Part shown: in pieces, positions 51,566 through 60,273 of the stretch
Position numbering within the stretch: position 1 is the first letter of the stretch
Layout: every line of letters starts with the position of its first letter
Origin: Microbacterium marinilacus
GTDB taxonomy: Bacteria > Actinomycetota > Actinomycetes > Actinomycetales > Microbacteriaceae
Assembly: GCF_019753765.1 (NCBI RefSeq)
Contig: NZ_JAIJZW010000002.1
Coordinates: forward strand, 282,372 to 346,371
Reading direction: 5' to 3'
DNA length: 64,000 nucleotides
Translations under genes and position numbers: made by a program
The notes under the pieces: generated by a model
Databases searched by the model: none
What the model saw: only the letters and a program-made list of their open reading frames with translations
Told to the model about the DNA's origin: nothing

Positions 51566-53080
51566 ATGAGCGACGCCAGCCCCACCACCCGCCCCCTGAC
51601 GGACATTCCCGAGCGTCCCCGGACGCTCGCGGAGAAGGTCTGGGACGACCACCTCGTCGTCAAGGGCGAGGGCGGACAGCCCGACCTGATCTACATCGAC
51701 CTGCACCTCGTGCACGAGGTGACCAGCCCCCAGGCGTTCGACGGCCTGCGGGCCGAGGGCCGCCCGGTGCGGCGGCTGGACCTCACCATCGCGACCGAGG
51801 ACCACAACACCCCGACGCTCGACATCGACAAGCCGATCGCCGACCTGACCAGCCGCACGCAGATCGAGACCCTGCGCCGCAACGCCGCCGAGTTCGACGT
51901 GCGCCTGCACTCGCTGGGCGACAAGGAACAGGGCATCGTGCACGTGGTGGGCCCGCAGCTCGGCCTGACGATGCCCGGCATCACCGTCGTGTGCGGCGAC
52001 AGCCACACGTCTACCCACGGCGCGTTCGGCGCGATGGCCTTCGGCATCGGCACCAGCGAGGTCGAGCACGTCCTCGCCACGCAGACCCTGCCGCTGAAGC
52101 CGTTCAAGACCATGGCGATCACCGTGGAGGGCGAGCTCAGGCCCGGGGTGACCGCGAAGGACATCATCCTCGCCGTCATCGCCAAGATCGGCACCGGTGG
52201 CGGCCAGGGCTACGTGCTGGAGTACCGCGGCAGCGCCATCCGATCGCTCTCCATGGAGGGCCGGATGACCATCTGCAACATGTCGATCGAGGCCGGCGCC
52301 CGCGCGGGCATGGTCGCCCCCGACGACACGACGTTCGCGTACCTGAAGGGGCGCGACCACGCGCCGAAGGGGCAGGACTGGGACGACGCGGTGGCGTACT
52401 GGCGCACCCTGCCGAGCGACGAGGGGGCCGTCTTCGACGCCGAGGTGTTCATCGACGCGAACGAGCTCGAGCCGTTCGTGACGTGGGGCACCAACCCGGG
52501 CCAGGGCGCGTCGCTGAGCGACAGCGTGCCCGACCCGCGCTCGTTCGAGGATCCCAACGACCGTGCGGCCGCCGAGCGCGCCCTGCAGTACATGGATCTC
52601 GTCGCCGGCACCCCGCTGAAGGAGGTGCCGGTGGACGCCGTCTTCATGGGGTCGTGCACCAACAGCCGCATCGAGGACCTCAGGGCGTTCGCGTCGATCA
52701 TCCAGGGGCGCAAGAAGGCGGACGGCGTGCGAGTCATGGTGGTCCCCGGCTCGGCGCGCGTGCGCCTCGAGGCGGAGGCCGAGGGCATCGACCTGATCGT
52801 GAAGGAGTTCGGCGCCGAGTGGCGTTTCGCCGGCTGCTCCATGTGCCTGGGCATGAACCCCGACCAGCTCGCTCCGGGAGAACGGTGCGCCTCGACCAGC
52901 AACCGCAACTTCGAGGGCCGGCAGGGCAAGGGAGGACGCACCCACCTGGTGTCTCCCCTCGTGGCCGCGGCCACGGCGATCCGAGGCACGCTGTCGAGCC
53001 CGTCGGACCTGGACGGGATCGACGGCGAGTGGGACTCGGCCGTCGAGGGAACACGCCGAGTCGAAGCGCAGGAGGCCTGA
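51566..53080 (+). CDS. leuC: 3-isopropylmalate dehydratase, large subunit
   Basis: Aconitase-family Fe-S enzyme that isomerises 2-isopropylmalate to 3-isopropylmalate together with LeuD. The 504-residue protein has KVWDDHLV near the start, [13 protein letters not shown], and the three 4Fe-4S cysteines in [14 protein letters not shown] and [13 protein letters not shown]. It ends one base before leuD. The leader peptide and attenuator upstream indicate control by leucine supply. The ATG is served by GGAGAG at 51552-51557. Confidence 0.97.
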   Translation: MSDASPTTRPLTDIPERPRTLAEKVWDDHLVVKGEGGQPDLIYIDLHLVHEVTSPQAFDGLRAEGRPVRRLDLTIATEDHNTPTLDIDKPIADLTSRTQIETLRRNAAEFDVRLHSLGDKEQGIVHVVGPQLGLTMPGITVVCGDSHTSTHGAFGAMAFGIGTSEVEHVLATQTLPLKPFKTMAITVEGELRPGVTAKDIILAVIAKIGTGGGQGYVLEYRGSAIRSLSMEGRMTICNMSIEAGARAGMVAPDDTTFAYLKGRDHAPKGQDWDDAVAYWRTLPSDEGAVFDAEVFIDANELEPFVTWGTNPGQGASLSDSVPDPRSFEDPNDRAAAERALQYMDLVAGTPLKEVPVDAVFMGSCTNSRIEDLRAFASIIQGRKKADGVRVMVVPGSARVRLEAEAEGIDLIVKEFGAEWRFAGCSMCLGMNPDQLAPGERCASTSNRNFEGRQGKGGRTHLVSPLVAAATAIRGTLSSPSDLDGIDGEWDSAVEGTRRVEAQEA

Positions 53081-53081
53081 C

Positions 53082-53678
53082 ATGGAGAAGTTCACGACGC
53101 ACACCGGTGTGGCGGCGCCGCTGAAGCGCTCCAACGTCGACACCGACCAGATCATCCCCGCCGTCTTCCTCAAGCGCGTCACGAAGACGGGCTTCGAGGA
53201 CGCGCTGTTCCACGGGTGGCGGCAGGACCCCGGGTTCGTTCTGAACCAGGAGCCCTTCCGCGCCGCGTCCGTGCTCCTGGCGGGGCCCGACTTCGGCACC
53301 GGATCGAGCCGCGAGCACGCCGTCTGGGCGTTGCGCGACTACGGCTTCAAAGTGGTGCTGAGCCCGCGCTTCGCGGACATCTTCCGCGGCAACTCGGGCA
53401 AGCAGGGGCTCGTCACGGGCGTCATCGCCGAGGCCGACCTCGAGCGGTTCTGGGCCGCGATCGACGCGCAGCCCGGGGTGGAGATGACCGTCGACCTCGA
53501 GGCGCGAACCGCCAGTCTTGGCGACTTCACGGCCGCTTTCGAGATCGACGATTACACTAGGTGGCGGCTCCTCGAAGGGCTCGACGACATCGGGCTCACG
53601 CTGCGCAACGAGGACAGGATCGCGCAGTTCGAGGCCCGCCGCGAGGCGTGGCGGCCACGGACGACACCCGTCTCGTGA
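53082..53678 (+). CDS. leuD: 3-isopropylmalate dehydratase, small subunit
   Basis: The 198-residue swivelling domain partner of LeuC. Motifs: [24 protein letters not shown] (start, two adjoining motifs), [20 protein letters not shown] with the substrate-binding segment, and [10 protein letters not shown]. It begins directly after the leuC stop, so the subunits are made in equal amounts. The 114 bp after it carry the likely start region of murA. Confidence 0.96.
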   Translation: MEKFTTHTGVAAPLKRSNVDTDQIIPAVFLKRVTKTGFEDALFHGWRQDPGFVLNQEPFRAASVLLAGPDFGTGSSREHAVWALRDYGFKVVLSPRFADIFRGNSGKQGLVTGVIAEADLERFWAAIDAQPGVEMTVDLEARTASLGDFTAAFEIDDYTRWRLLEGLDDIGLTLRNEDRIAQFEARREAWRPRTTPVS

Positions 53679-53792
53679 GCCCGGGGCGACCGCTCCGTAC
53701 GGATGGGCGGTCCTGAAAGGGGCCGGGCTCCGATCGCGCCTCGTCAGAAGAAGCGGCCGACCGCCGCGAGAACCCTAGTGAGGCACCATCAC

Positions 53793-55175
53793 ATGACACT
53801 CCTCGGCGACGCGCACACCCCGGGCACCCCGGCAGCGGCGATCTCGGAAAAAGTGGCCGGCGAAGTCCTCGAGATCCGCGGCGGGCGTCCGCTGAAGGGC
53901 CAGGTCGACGTGCGCGGGGCGAAGAACCTCGCGACGAAGGCGATGGTGGCCTCGCTCCTCGGCGAGACGCCGAGCATCCTCCGGGACGTCCCGGACATCC
54001 GCGACGTCGAGGTCGTCCGGTCGCTGCTCGAGGTGCACGGCGTGCACGTCACCGAGGGCGACGAGCCGGGCGCGCTCGTGCTCGACCCCTCCGACGCCAA
54101 GTCGGCGAACTTCGAGGAGATCGACGCCCATGCGGGGTCTTCCCGCATCCCGATCCTGTTCTGCGGTCCGCTGCTGCACCTGCTGGGTCAGGCCTTCATC
54201 CCCGACCTCGGCGGGTGCCGCATCGGCGACCGGCCCATCGACTTCCACCTCGACGCGCTGCGCAACTTCGGCGCCATCGTCGACAAGCAGCCGAGCGGCA
54301 TCCGCCTGTCGGCTCCCGAAGGGCTGCACGGCGCGCACATCGAGCTGCCGTACCCGAGCGTGGGGGCGACCGAGCAGGTGCTGCTGACCGCGGTGCGGGC
54401 GAAGGGCGTCACGGAGCTGCGCAACGCGGCGATCGAGCCCGAGATCATGGACCTGATCGGCGTGCTGCAGAAGATGGGCGCCATCATCTCCTACGAGCCG
54501 AACCGCGTCATCTTCATCGAGGGCGTCGACGAGCTGCGCGGCTACGACCACCGCTCCCTGTTCGACCGCAACGAGGCCGCGTCGTGGGCCGCGGCCGCGC
54601 TAGCCACGGACGGCGACATCTTCGTCAAGGGCGCCCGCCAGTACGAGATGCTCACGTTCCTGAACGTGTACCGCAAGGTCGGCGGCGACTTCGACATCAC
54701 CGACGAGGGCATCCGCTTCCGCCGGGGCAAGGCGCCGCTCAAGGCCATCACGGTCGAGACCGACGTGCACCCGGGCTTCATGACCGACTGGCAGCAGCCG
54801 CTGATCGTCGCTCTCACCCAGGCCAACGGGCGCTCGGTGGTGCACGAGACCGTGTACGAGAACCGCCTGGGCTTCACCCGCGCGCTCGTCCAGATGGGCG
54901 CCGACATCGTCGTGCACCCGAACGGGCTCGACGGCGAATACCGTCGCGTGCCGCGCCGGGAGCTCGAGCAGGCGGCCGTCATCAACGGCCCGACGCCGCT
55001 CCACGGTGCCGACATCGTCGTGCCCGACCTGCGCGGAGGCTTCAGCTACGTCGTCGCCGCCCTCACCGCCGAGGGCACGTCGCGGGTGTCGGGCGTGGGC
55101 ATCATCAGCCGCGGCTACGAGAAGTTCTTCGAGAAGCTCACCGCTCTCGGCGCGGACTTCGACGTCGTCGGCTGA
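53793..55175 (+). CDS. murA: UDP-N-acetylglucosamine 1-carboxyvinyltransferase
   Basis: First committed step of peptidoglycan synthesis: transfer of enolpyruvate from PEP to UDP-GlcNAc. The 460-residue protein carries VRGAKNLATKAMVA (catalytic Lys in GAKN) and the PEP-binding Cys at 142 in LGGCRIGDRP, the residue that fosfomycin alkylates, so the enzyme should be fosfomycin-sensitive. The N-terminus is about 25 residues longer than in E. coli MurA. The ATG has only a weak ribosome binding site. plsC follows after 11 bp. Confidence 0.95.
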   Translation: MTLLGDAHTPGTPAAAISEKVAGEVLEIRGGRPLKGQVDVRGAKNLATKAMVASLLGETPSILRDVPDIRDVEVVRSLLEVHGVHVTEGDEPGALVLDPSDAKSANFEEIDAHAGSSRIPILFCGPLLHLLGQAFIPDLGGCRIGDRPIDFHLDALRNFGAIVDKQPSGIRLSAPEGLHGAHIELPYPSVGATEQVLLTAVRAKGVTELRNAAIEPEIMDLIGVLQKMGAIISYEPNRVIFIEGVDELRGYDHRSLFDRNEAASWAAAALATDGDIFVKGARQYEMLTFLNVYRKVGGDFDITDEGIRFRRGKAPLKAITVETDVHPGFMTDWQQPLIVALTQANGRSVVHETVYENRLGFTRALVQMGADIVVHPNGLDGEYRRVPRRELEQAAVINGPTPLHGADIVVPDLRGGFSYVVAALTAEGTSRVSGVGIISRGYEKFFEKLTALGADFDVVG

Positions 55176-55186
55176 GCGAGGCGGGG

Positions 55187-55930
55187 ATGAGCTCACCCGA
55201 AAAGAATCGGCCCAGCTGGTTCTGGCCGCTGGCCGTCGCCGTCGTCCCGTTCGTCGGGCTGCTGGCGAAGATCGAGATCGTCGGTCGCGAGAAGCTGCCG
55301 CGCACGGGCGCCTACGTCCTCTCGCCCAACCACGTCAGCGAGCTCGACCCCCTGATCGTCGCCGTCGCGGTGTGGCGGCTGGGCCGCGCGCCGAGGTTCA
55401 TGGCGAAGGACAGCCTGTTCCGGGTGCCCGTCCTGGGCGCCGCGCTCCGCGCCACCGGCATGATCCCCGTCGCGCGGACGTCATCGCGCGACTCCGCCGC
55501 GCAGACGATGTCGCAGGCCAAGGCCCTCGTTGAGGACGGGCGCGGCGTGATCGTCTACCCCGAGGGCACGCTCACGCGCGACCCGGATCTCTGGCCCATG
55601 CGCGGCAAGTCGGGTGCCGTGCGGCTCGCCCTCGCGGGCGACCTGCCTCTCATCCCGGTGGCGCACTGGGGCGTGCAGGACATCATGGGGCGCTACGCCC
55701 GCGGCATCAGCTTCTGGCCGCCGCGCAAGCGCGTGCGCATCTCCGTCGGCGACCCCGTGGACATCTCTGACCTGCGCGGTCGCGCCCACGATCAGGCGAC
55801 CGTGACGGAGGCCACCGACCGCCTCATGGCCGCCATCGCGACGCTGCTGGCGGACATCCGCGGCGAGCAGGCGCCGGCGAAGCGATGGGACCCCTCGTCG
55901 CACGGGCAGTCCGAGACGGGTCGTCTGTGA
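55187..55930 (+). CDS. plsC: 1-acylglycerol-3-phosphate acyltransferase (PlsC family)
   Basis: Acylates lysophosphatidate to phosphatidate at the inner membrane. The 247-residue protein has an N-terminal membrane segment (WPLAVAVVPFVGLLA), the acyltransferase motif NHVSELD (NHx4D) near residue 45, the glycerol-phosphate site region FMAKDSLFRVP, and VIVYPEGTLT as motif III. The ATG is 11 bp after murA, and the stop overlaps the gpsA start (GTGA), so this lipid-precursor gene and gpsA are coupled, in line with a joint role in phospholipid synthesis. Confidence 0.93.
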   Translation: MSSPEKNRPSWFWPLAVAVVPFVGLLAKIEIVGREKLPRTGAYVLSPNHVSELDPLIVAVAVWRLGRAPRFMAKDSLFRVPVLGAALRATGMIPVARTSSRDSAAQTMSQAKALVEDGRGVIVYPEGTLTRDPDLWPMRGKSGAVRLALAGDLPLIPVAHWGVQDIMGRYARGISFWPPRKRVRISVGDPVDISDLRGRAHDQATVTEATDRLMAAIATLLADIRGEQAPAKRWDPSSHGQSETGRL

Positions 55931-57057
55931 GCCGCCGCCCGGAGCAGCCGAAGGTCGTCGTCATCGGAGCGGGCAGCTGGGGGACGACGTTCGGCAAGAT
56001 CCTCGCCGACGGCGGCGCGCAGGTCACGATGTGGGCGCGCCGAGCCGAGCTGGCTCACGAGATCGACGAGGCCAAGCGCAACTCCAAGTACCTGCCGGGG
56101 ATCAACCTGCCGCGCTCGATGCGCGCCACGCACGACCTGGAGCGCGCGATCGACGGCGCGACGCAGATCTACCTGTCCGTCCCCAGCCAGTCGGCGCGCG
56201 ACACGCTGCGCGACATGCGACCGTACGTCGGCGATCCGTCCGTGCCGCTCGTCAGCCTGATGAAGGGTGTCGAGAAGAAGACCAACCTGCGCATGAGCCA
56301 GGTGATCGAGCAGGAGCTGGCGTGCGATCCGGCGCGCATCGCCGTCGCGAGCGGCCCCAACCTCGCCCTCGAGATCGCGCAGCAACAGCCCACGGCTGCC
56401 GTGATCGCGTCGAGCAGCCAGGAGACCGCCGACGCCGTCGCACGGCGCGCCCGCAACGCGTACTTCCGCAGCTTCGTGAACACGGACGTCATCGGCACGG
56501 AGTTCGGCGGCGTGCTGAAGAACCTGATCGCGGTCGCGATCGGCATCGTCGACGGCGTGGGCTACGGCGAGAACACGAAGGCGTCGATCATCACGCGCGG
56601 GCTCGTCGAGATGACCGACTTCGCGGTCGCGTACGGCGCGCAGCCGGGAACGCTGCAGGGGCTCGCGGGGCTCGGCGACCTGATCGCCACGTGCCAGTCG
56701 CCGCTGAGCCGCAACAACACCGCGGGCAGGCTCCTGGGGCAGGGATACAAGTTCCAAGAGGTCATCGCGCAGATGAACCAGACCGCCGAGGGGTTGGCCT
56801 CGGTCGGCCCCGTCCTGAAGCTCGCCAAGGACGCCGGCGTCGAGATGCCGATCGTGCAGCAGGTCAAGATGGTGCTGGACGGGCGGATGAACCCGCGCGA
56901 GATCGCGCCTCATCTCACCACAGACGACGACACGCCGCAGGGCGAAGGGACGCAGAATGGCCAGGACGACCGTGGCGGTGCTCTTCGGAGGGCGATCGAG
57001 CGAGCACTCGATCTCCTCCGCGACGGCGGGCGGGGTGCTCGGAGCGATCGACCGTGA
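55927..57057 (+). CDS. gpsA: Glycerol-3-phosphate dehydrogenase [NAD(P)+]
   Basis: Reduces dihydroxyacetone phosphate to sn-glycerol 3-phosphate for phospholipids. The protein has the dinucleotide motif VIGAGSWGTTFG, the catalytic Lys region GVLKNLIAVAIGI and GENTKASIITRGLVEM, and the PLSRNNTAGRLLGQG segment. The conserved fold ends near EIAPH (residue about 326), yet the frame runs on to 376 residues; the last 34 codons overlap ddl by 101 bp and look like a by-product of ddl coding. GTG 55927 overlaps the plsC stop. Confidence 0.94.
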   Translation: MSRRPEQPKVVVIGAGSWGTTFGKILADGGAQVTMWARRAELAHEIDEAKRNSKYLPGINLPRSMRATHDLERAIDGATQIYLSVPSQSARDTLRDMRPYVGDPSVPLVSLMKGVEKKTNLRMSQVIEQELACDPARIAVASGPNLALEIAQQQPTAAVIASSSQETADAVARRARNAYFRSFVNTDVIGTEFGGVLKNLIAVAIGIVDGVGYGENTKASIITRGLVEMTDFAVAYGAQPGTLQGLAGLGDLIATCQSPLSRNNTAGRLLGQGYKFQEVIAQMNQTAEGLASVGPVLKLAKDAGVEMPIVQQVKMVLDGRMNPREIAPHLTTDDDTPQGEGTQNGQDDRGGALRRAIERALDLLRDGGRGARSDRP

Positions 57058-58051
57058 CCGTTTCCGGGTGATCCCCATCGGCATCACCCGCGACGGCGTG
57101 TTCGTGCTCGAGCAGGACGACCCCGAGAGGTTCGCCCTCGACGCCGAGCGGCTGCCGGAGGTCGGCGACAACGGCACGCGCATCCTGTGGCCCGTCGCCG
57201 GTGGCGAGCGCCGACTGCGGGTGCAGCGCGATGACGGCTCCGTCGAGGACCTCGGCGTCGCCGATGTCGTGCTGCCGATCCTGCACGGCCTGCACGGCGA
57301 GGACGGCACGATCCAGGGCTTCCTCGACATCCTCGAGCTGCCGTACGCCGGCGGCGGGGTGCTCGACTCGGCCGTGTGCATGGACAAGCACTTCATGAAG
57401 ATCGCCCTGCAGGCCGAGGGGCTCCCGGTGGCCCCCTGGTCGACCGTGCGGGCGGCGCGGTGGGCGGACGACCCGGAGTCCGTCCGCGCCGAGGCGGCTG
57501 CGCTCGGCTACCCCGTCTTCGTGAAGCCCGCGAGGGCCGGATCGAGCGTCGGCGTCTCGAAGGCGCACGACGCGTCCGAGCTCGACGAGGCGATGCGCAT
57601 CGCCCTGGCCGAGGACGACAAGGTGCTGGTCGAGAGCGGCATCGCCGGCCGCGAGATCGAGGTCGCGATCCTCGAGGGTCGCGACGGCGGGCGCCCCCGG
57701 GCCTCGCTGCCCGGCGAGATCGTGCTGACGACGCGCGAGTTCTACGACTTCGAGGGCAAGTACCTCGGCGGCGACGGCGCCGACGTGGTGTGTCCGGCGG
57801 CGCTCACACCGGACGAGACCGAGCGGATCCGCGAGGTCGGCCGGCGCGCATTCGAGGCGGTGGACGGTCGCGGGCTGGCCCGCGTCGACGTCTTCCTCAC
57901 GTCGGACGGCGAGGTCGTGATCAACGAGCTCAACACGATGCCGGGATTCACTCCCATCTCGATGTACCCCAAGTGCTGGATCGCGTCCGGCATGACCTAT
58001 GCCGAGCTCATCACGGAGCTCGTCGAGCTCGGCCTGGCCCGCGCGGCCTGA
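56957..58051 (+). CDS. ddl: D-alanine--D-alanine ligase
   Basis: ATP-grasp enzyme joining two D-Ala for the peptidoglycan peptide. The 364-residue protein starts TTVAVLFGGRSSEHSIS, and has ILHGLHGEDGTIQG, VKPARAGSSVGVSK, a long insert region and the catalytic EINTMPGFTPISMYP-type end (here ELNTMPGFTPISMYP). The ATG lies 101 bp inside gpsA in another frame, with GAAGGGACG upstream as a weak ribosome binding site. Clustering with murA supports a cell-wall role. Confidence 0.96.
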   Translation: MARTTVAVLFGGRSSEHSISSATAGGVLGAIDRDRFRVIPIGITRDGVFVLEQDDPERFALDAERLPEVGDNGTRILWPVAGGERRLRVQRDDGSVEDLGVADVVLPILHGLHGEDGTIQGFLDILELPYAGGGVLDSAVCMDKHFMKIALQAEGLPVAPWSTVRAARWADDPESVRAEAAALGYPVFVKPARAGSSVGVSKAHDASELDEAMRIALAEDDKVLVESGIAGREIEVAILEGRDGGRPRASLPGEIVLTTREFYDFEGKYLGGDGADVVCPAALTPDETERIREVGRRAFEAVDGRGLARVDVFLTSDGEVVINELNTMPGFTPISMYPKCWIASGMTYAELITELVELGLARAA

Positions 58052-58066
58052 TCGCCGGGGCGCGGC

Positions 58067-58546
58067 TCAGGGCTCGACGGGCGCCGGCGTCGCCTGGTCG
58101 GGATCGACGCACTCGGTCTCGGCCGGGATCGCCTGCACGATACGGCTGATCACCGGAAGCACGTCGGAGGGGCTCACGTCCTCGGTGTTCACGTAGACCT
58201 GCGTGGCGGGAGTGCGGCCGTACGTCGTGATGCGCTGGTACGGCAGCTCCGAGGCGTCGACGATCCAGTCGACACCCTCGAACGTCACGCACTGCAGCGT
58301 GGTCGGGCCCGGCGGGGTCACGCCACAGCTCAGGATCACCGCCGTCGGATCGCCCCAGGCCGCGGTCGCCTGCGCGTCCGTCCATCGGCGCTGCAGATCG
58401 CCGAACGCGTCGGGCAGCCGCACGCTCACGTCCGCGCAGAGCGGGTCGTTCGCATCCTCCGCAGGCTCGAGTGTCACGGTCGCCGCGCATCCGGCCAGCC
58501 CGAGGCTGAGCATCAGGGCGGACGCGGCGGCGAGACGGCGGATCAC
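58067..58546 (-). CDS. DUF3515 family lipoprotein
   Basis: A 159-residue secreted lipoprotein: signal peptide with lipobox LAGC (Cys 20), then a small domain with three further cysteines (LCADVS, LSCGVT and LQCVTFEG) and a fourth near the C-terminus (TECVD), which could form disulphides. This matches DUF3515, a conserved actinobacterial lipoprotein family often next to ddl and thiL. Function unknown. The GTG start follows TAGGCT (58553-58558, minus strand) by 6 nt, a leaderless layout. Confidence 0.88.
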   Translation of the reverse strand: MIRRLAAASALMLSLGLAGCAATVTLEPAEDANDPLCADVSVRLPDAFGDLQRRWTDAQATAAWGDPTAVILSCGVTPPGPTTLQCVTFEGVDWIVDASELPYQRITTYGRTPATQVYVNTEDVSPSDVLPVISRIVQAIPAETECVDPDQATPAPVEP

Positions 58547-58641
58547 CGTCCCAGCCTACGGTCGCGTGGCTGGACGCGAGGTGGCGGTCGGCGGCGACGT
58601 GCGGCCGCGGTCCCTCACCGCGCAGCGCCTACGCTGAGGGA

Positions 58642-59637
58642 ATGCGCGATCACGCTCCTGACCCCACGATCGGCGAGCTCAGCGAGGGCGAGATCCTGCG
58701 GCGCATCGCCGCGCGGACCGGGCGCGCCGTGGCGGCGGAGGTGGGACCGGGCGACGACGCCGCGGTGGTGGGCACGCCGTCCGGATCGGTCGTCGCGACG
58801 ACCGACACGCTCGTGCACGGACCGGACTTCCGCCTCGCCTGGTCGAGCGGCTACGACCTCGGCTGGAAGGCCGCCGCGGTGAACCTCGCGGACGTCGCAG
58901 CGATGGGAGCGCGCCCGACGGCGCTGCTCGTCGCGCTCGCGATGCCGAACGACACGCGTGTCTCGTTCGTCGAGCGGCTGGCGGACGGCCTCCGCGAGGC
59001 GTGCGACGCCCTCGCGCCCGGGTGCGCCGTCGTGGGAGGCGACCTCACGGTGTCGCCGACGCTGACGCTCGCCGTCACGGCCCTCGGCGACCTCGAGGGA
59101 CGGCGCGCGGTGCTGCGCTCCGGCGCACGGCCCGGCGACGTCGTCGCGATCGCCGGCGAGCTCGGCGTGGCCGCCCGGGGACTCGCCGTGCTGTTCGATC
59201 GCTTCCGCGACGGTGCCGGCGCGCCCGTGCCGCCGCAGGCCAGGCGGCTGGCTGCCGGGGAACCCGAGGCTCTCGCGGCGCAGCTGCGCCCGTCGCCGCC
59301 GATCGGGCTCGGTGCGGTCGCGGCGATCGCGGGGGCGACGGCGATGATGGACGTGTCCGACGGCCTGGGCCTCGACGCACGGCGGATGGCCGACGCCTCC
59401 GGGGTGGCGATCGACCTGGACGCCCGCGCGCTCGGCGACGATCCGACACGCGTGATCGAGGGCGGCGAGGACCACGCGCTGCTCGCGACGTTCGCCGCCG
59501 ACGTGCTGCCCCCGGGGTTCCGCCCGATCGGCCTCGTGACCGAGCGCGTCGAGCACGCGCTGCTCGTGGACGGCGTCGCCTACGGCGGTGCCGGGGGATG
59601 GGACCCGTACCGCGACTGGGACGCCGTCTCGGGCTGA
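58642..59637 (+). CDS. thiL: Thiamine-monophosphate kinase
   Basis: Phosphorylates thiamine monophosphate to the active diphosphate. The 331-residue protein has GPGDDAAVVGTPSG (Mg/ATP), TTDTLVHGPDFRLAWSSGYDLGWKAAAVNLADVAAMGA (in several adjoining motifs), the VVGGDLTVSP segment and MDVSDGLGLDARRMA. TACGCT at 58630-58635 lies 6 nt before the ATG, so it is probably leaderless. It is convergent with rsmD. Confidence 0.95.
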   Translation: MRDHAPDPTIGELSEGEILRRIAARTGRAVAAEVGPGDDAAVVGTPSGSVVATTDTLVHGPDFRLAWSSGYDLGWKAAAVNLADVAAMGARPTALLVALAMPNDTRVSFVERLADGLREACDALAPGCAVVGGDLTVSPTLTLAVTALGDLEGRRAVLRSGARPGDVVAIAGELGVAARGLAVLFDRFRDGAGAPVPPQARRLAAGEPEALAAQLRPSPPIGLGAVAAIAGATAMMDVSDGLGLDARRMADASGVAIDLDARALGDDPTRVIEGGEDHALLATFAADVLPPGFRPIGLVTERVEHALLVDGVAYGGAGGWDPYRDWDAVSG

Positions 59638-59648
59638 GGCGGGCACAC

Positions 59649-60221
59649 TCAGCTGCGCGGCGGCTGCCCCCACCAGAGGGCGGTGTCGCCGTACGCGCGG
59701 TCGCGCAGCGGCTCCAGGCCCGCGTCCTGCCAGGCGGGCGGACCCGAACGGGACGAGCGCTCGACGACCACCAGGGCATCCGCGGACAGCGCTGGCGCGA
59801 GCGTCGCGAGGTCGTGCGTGAGCTCGTCGTCGGGCAGGTCGTACGGGGGGTCGAGGAACACCAGGTCGAACGGGCCGGCCGCTGCGCGCAGATAGGCCCC
59901 GACCGTCGTGGCGTGCACCCGCACCGGAGGTGCTGCGGCGCCGATCGAGCGGCGCACGCCGTCCGCGTTGCGCTGCGCGAGCCGGACGGCGGGGCGGGCG
60001 CGTTCGACGAGATCGACCGCGGACGCGCCGCGGCTGGCGGCCTCGAGGCCGAGGGCGCCCGAGCCCGCGTACAGGTCGAGCACGCGCGACCCGTCGATCG
60101 CATCGGCTGCCTCGAGCGACCCGAAGAGCGACTCGCGCACGCGATCGCTGGTGGGCCGGGTGCCGGTGGGAGGCACGTCGAGGCGCACGCCGCCCGCAGC
60201 CCCCGCGATGATGCGAGTCAC
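59649..60221 (-). CDS. rsmD: 16S rRNA (guanine966-N2)-methyltransferase
   Basis: Methylates G966 of 16S rRNA. The 190-residue protein has the family opening RIIAGAAGG, SDRVRESLFGSL, the SAM-binding VLDLYAGSGALGLEAASRGA, and the catalytic DPPYD motif. The GTG start follows TACTGT (60228-60233, minus strand) by 6 nt. It is divergent from recG and normally co-located with coaD, which here lies beyond recG. Confidence 0.95.
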   Translation of the reverse strand: MTRIIAGAAGGVRLDVPPTGTRPTSDRVRESLFGSLEAADAIDGSRVLDLYAGSGALGLEAASRGASAVDLVERARPAVRLAQRNADGVRRSIGAAAPPVRVHATTVGAYLRAAAGPFDLVFLDPPYDLPDDELTHDLATLAPALSADALVVVERSSRSGPPAWQDAGLEPLRDRAYGDTALWWGQPPRS

Positions 60222-60273
60222 CCGTCCACAGTACCCAGCCGGGCCTGTCGCACCCCGCGCCTAAACTCAGGTC

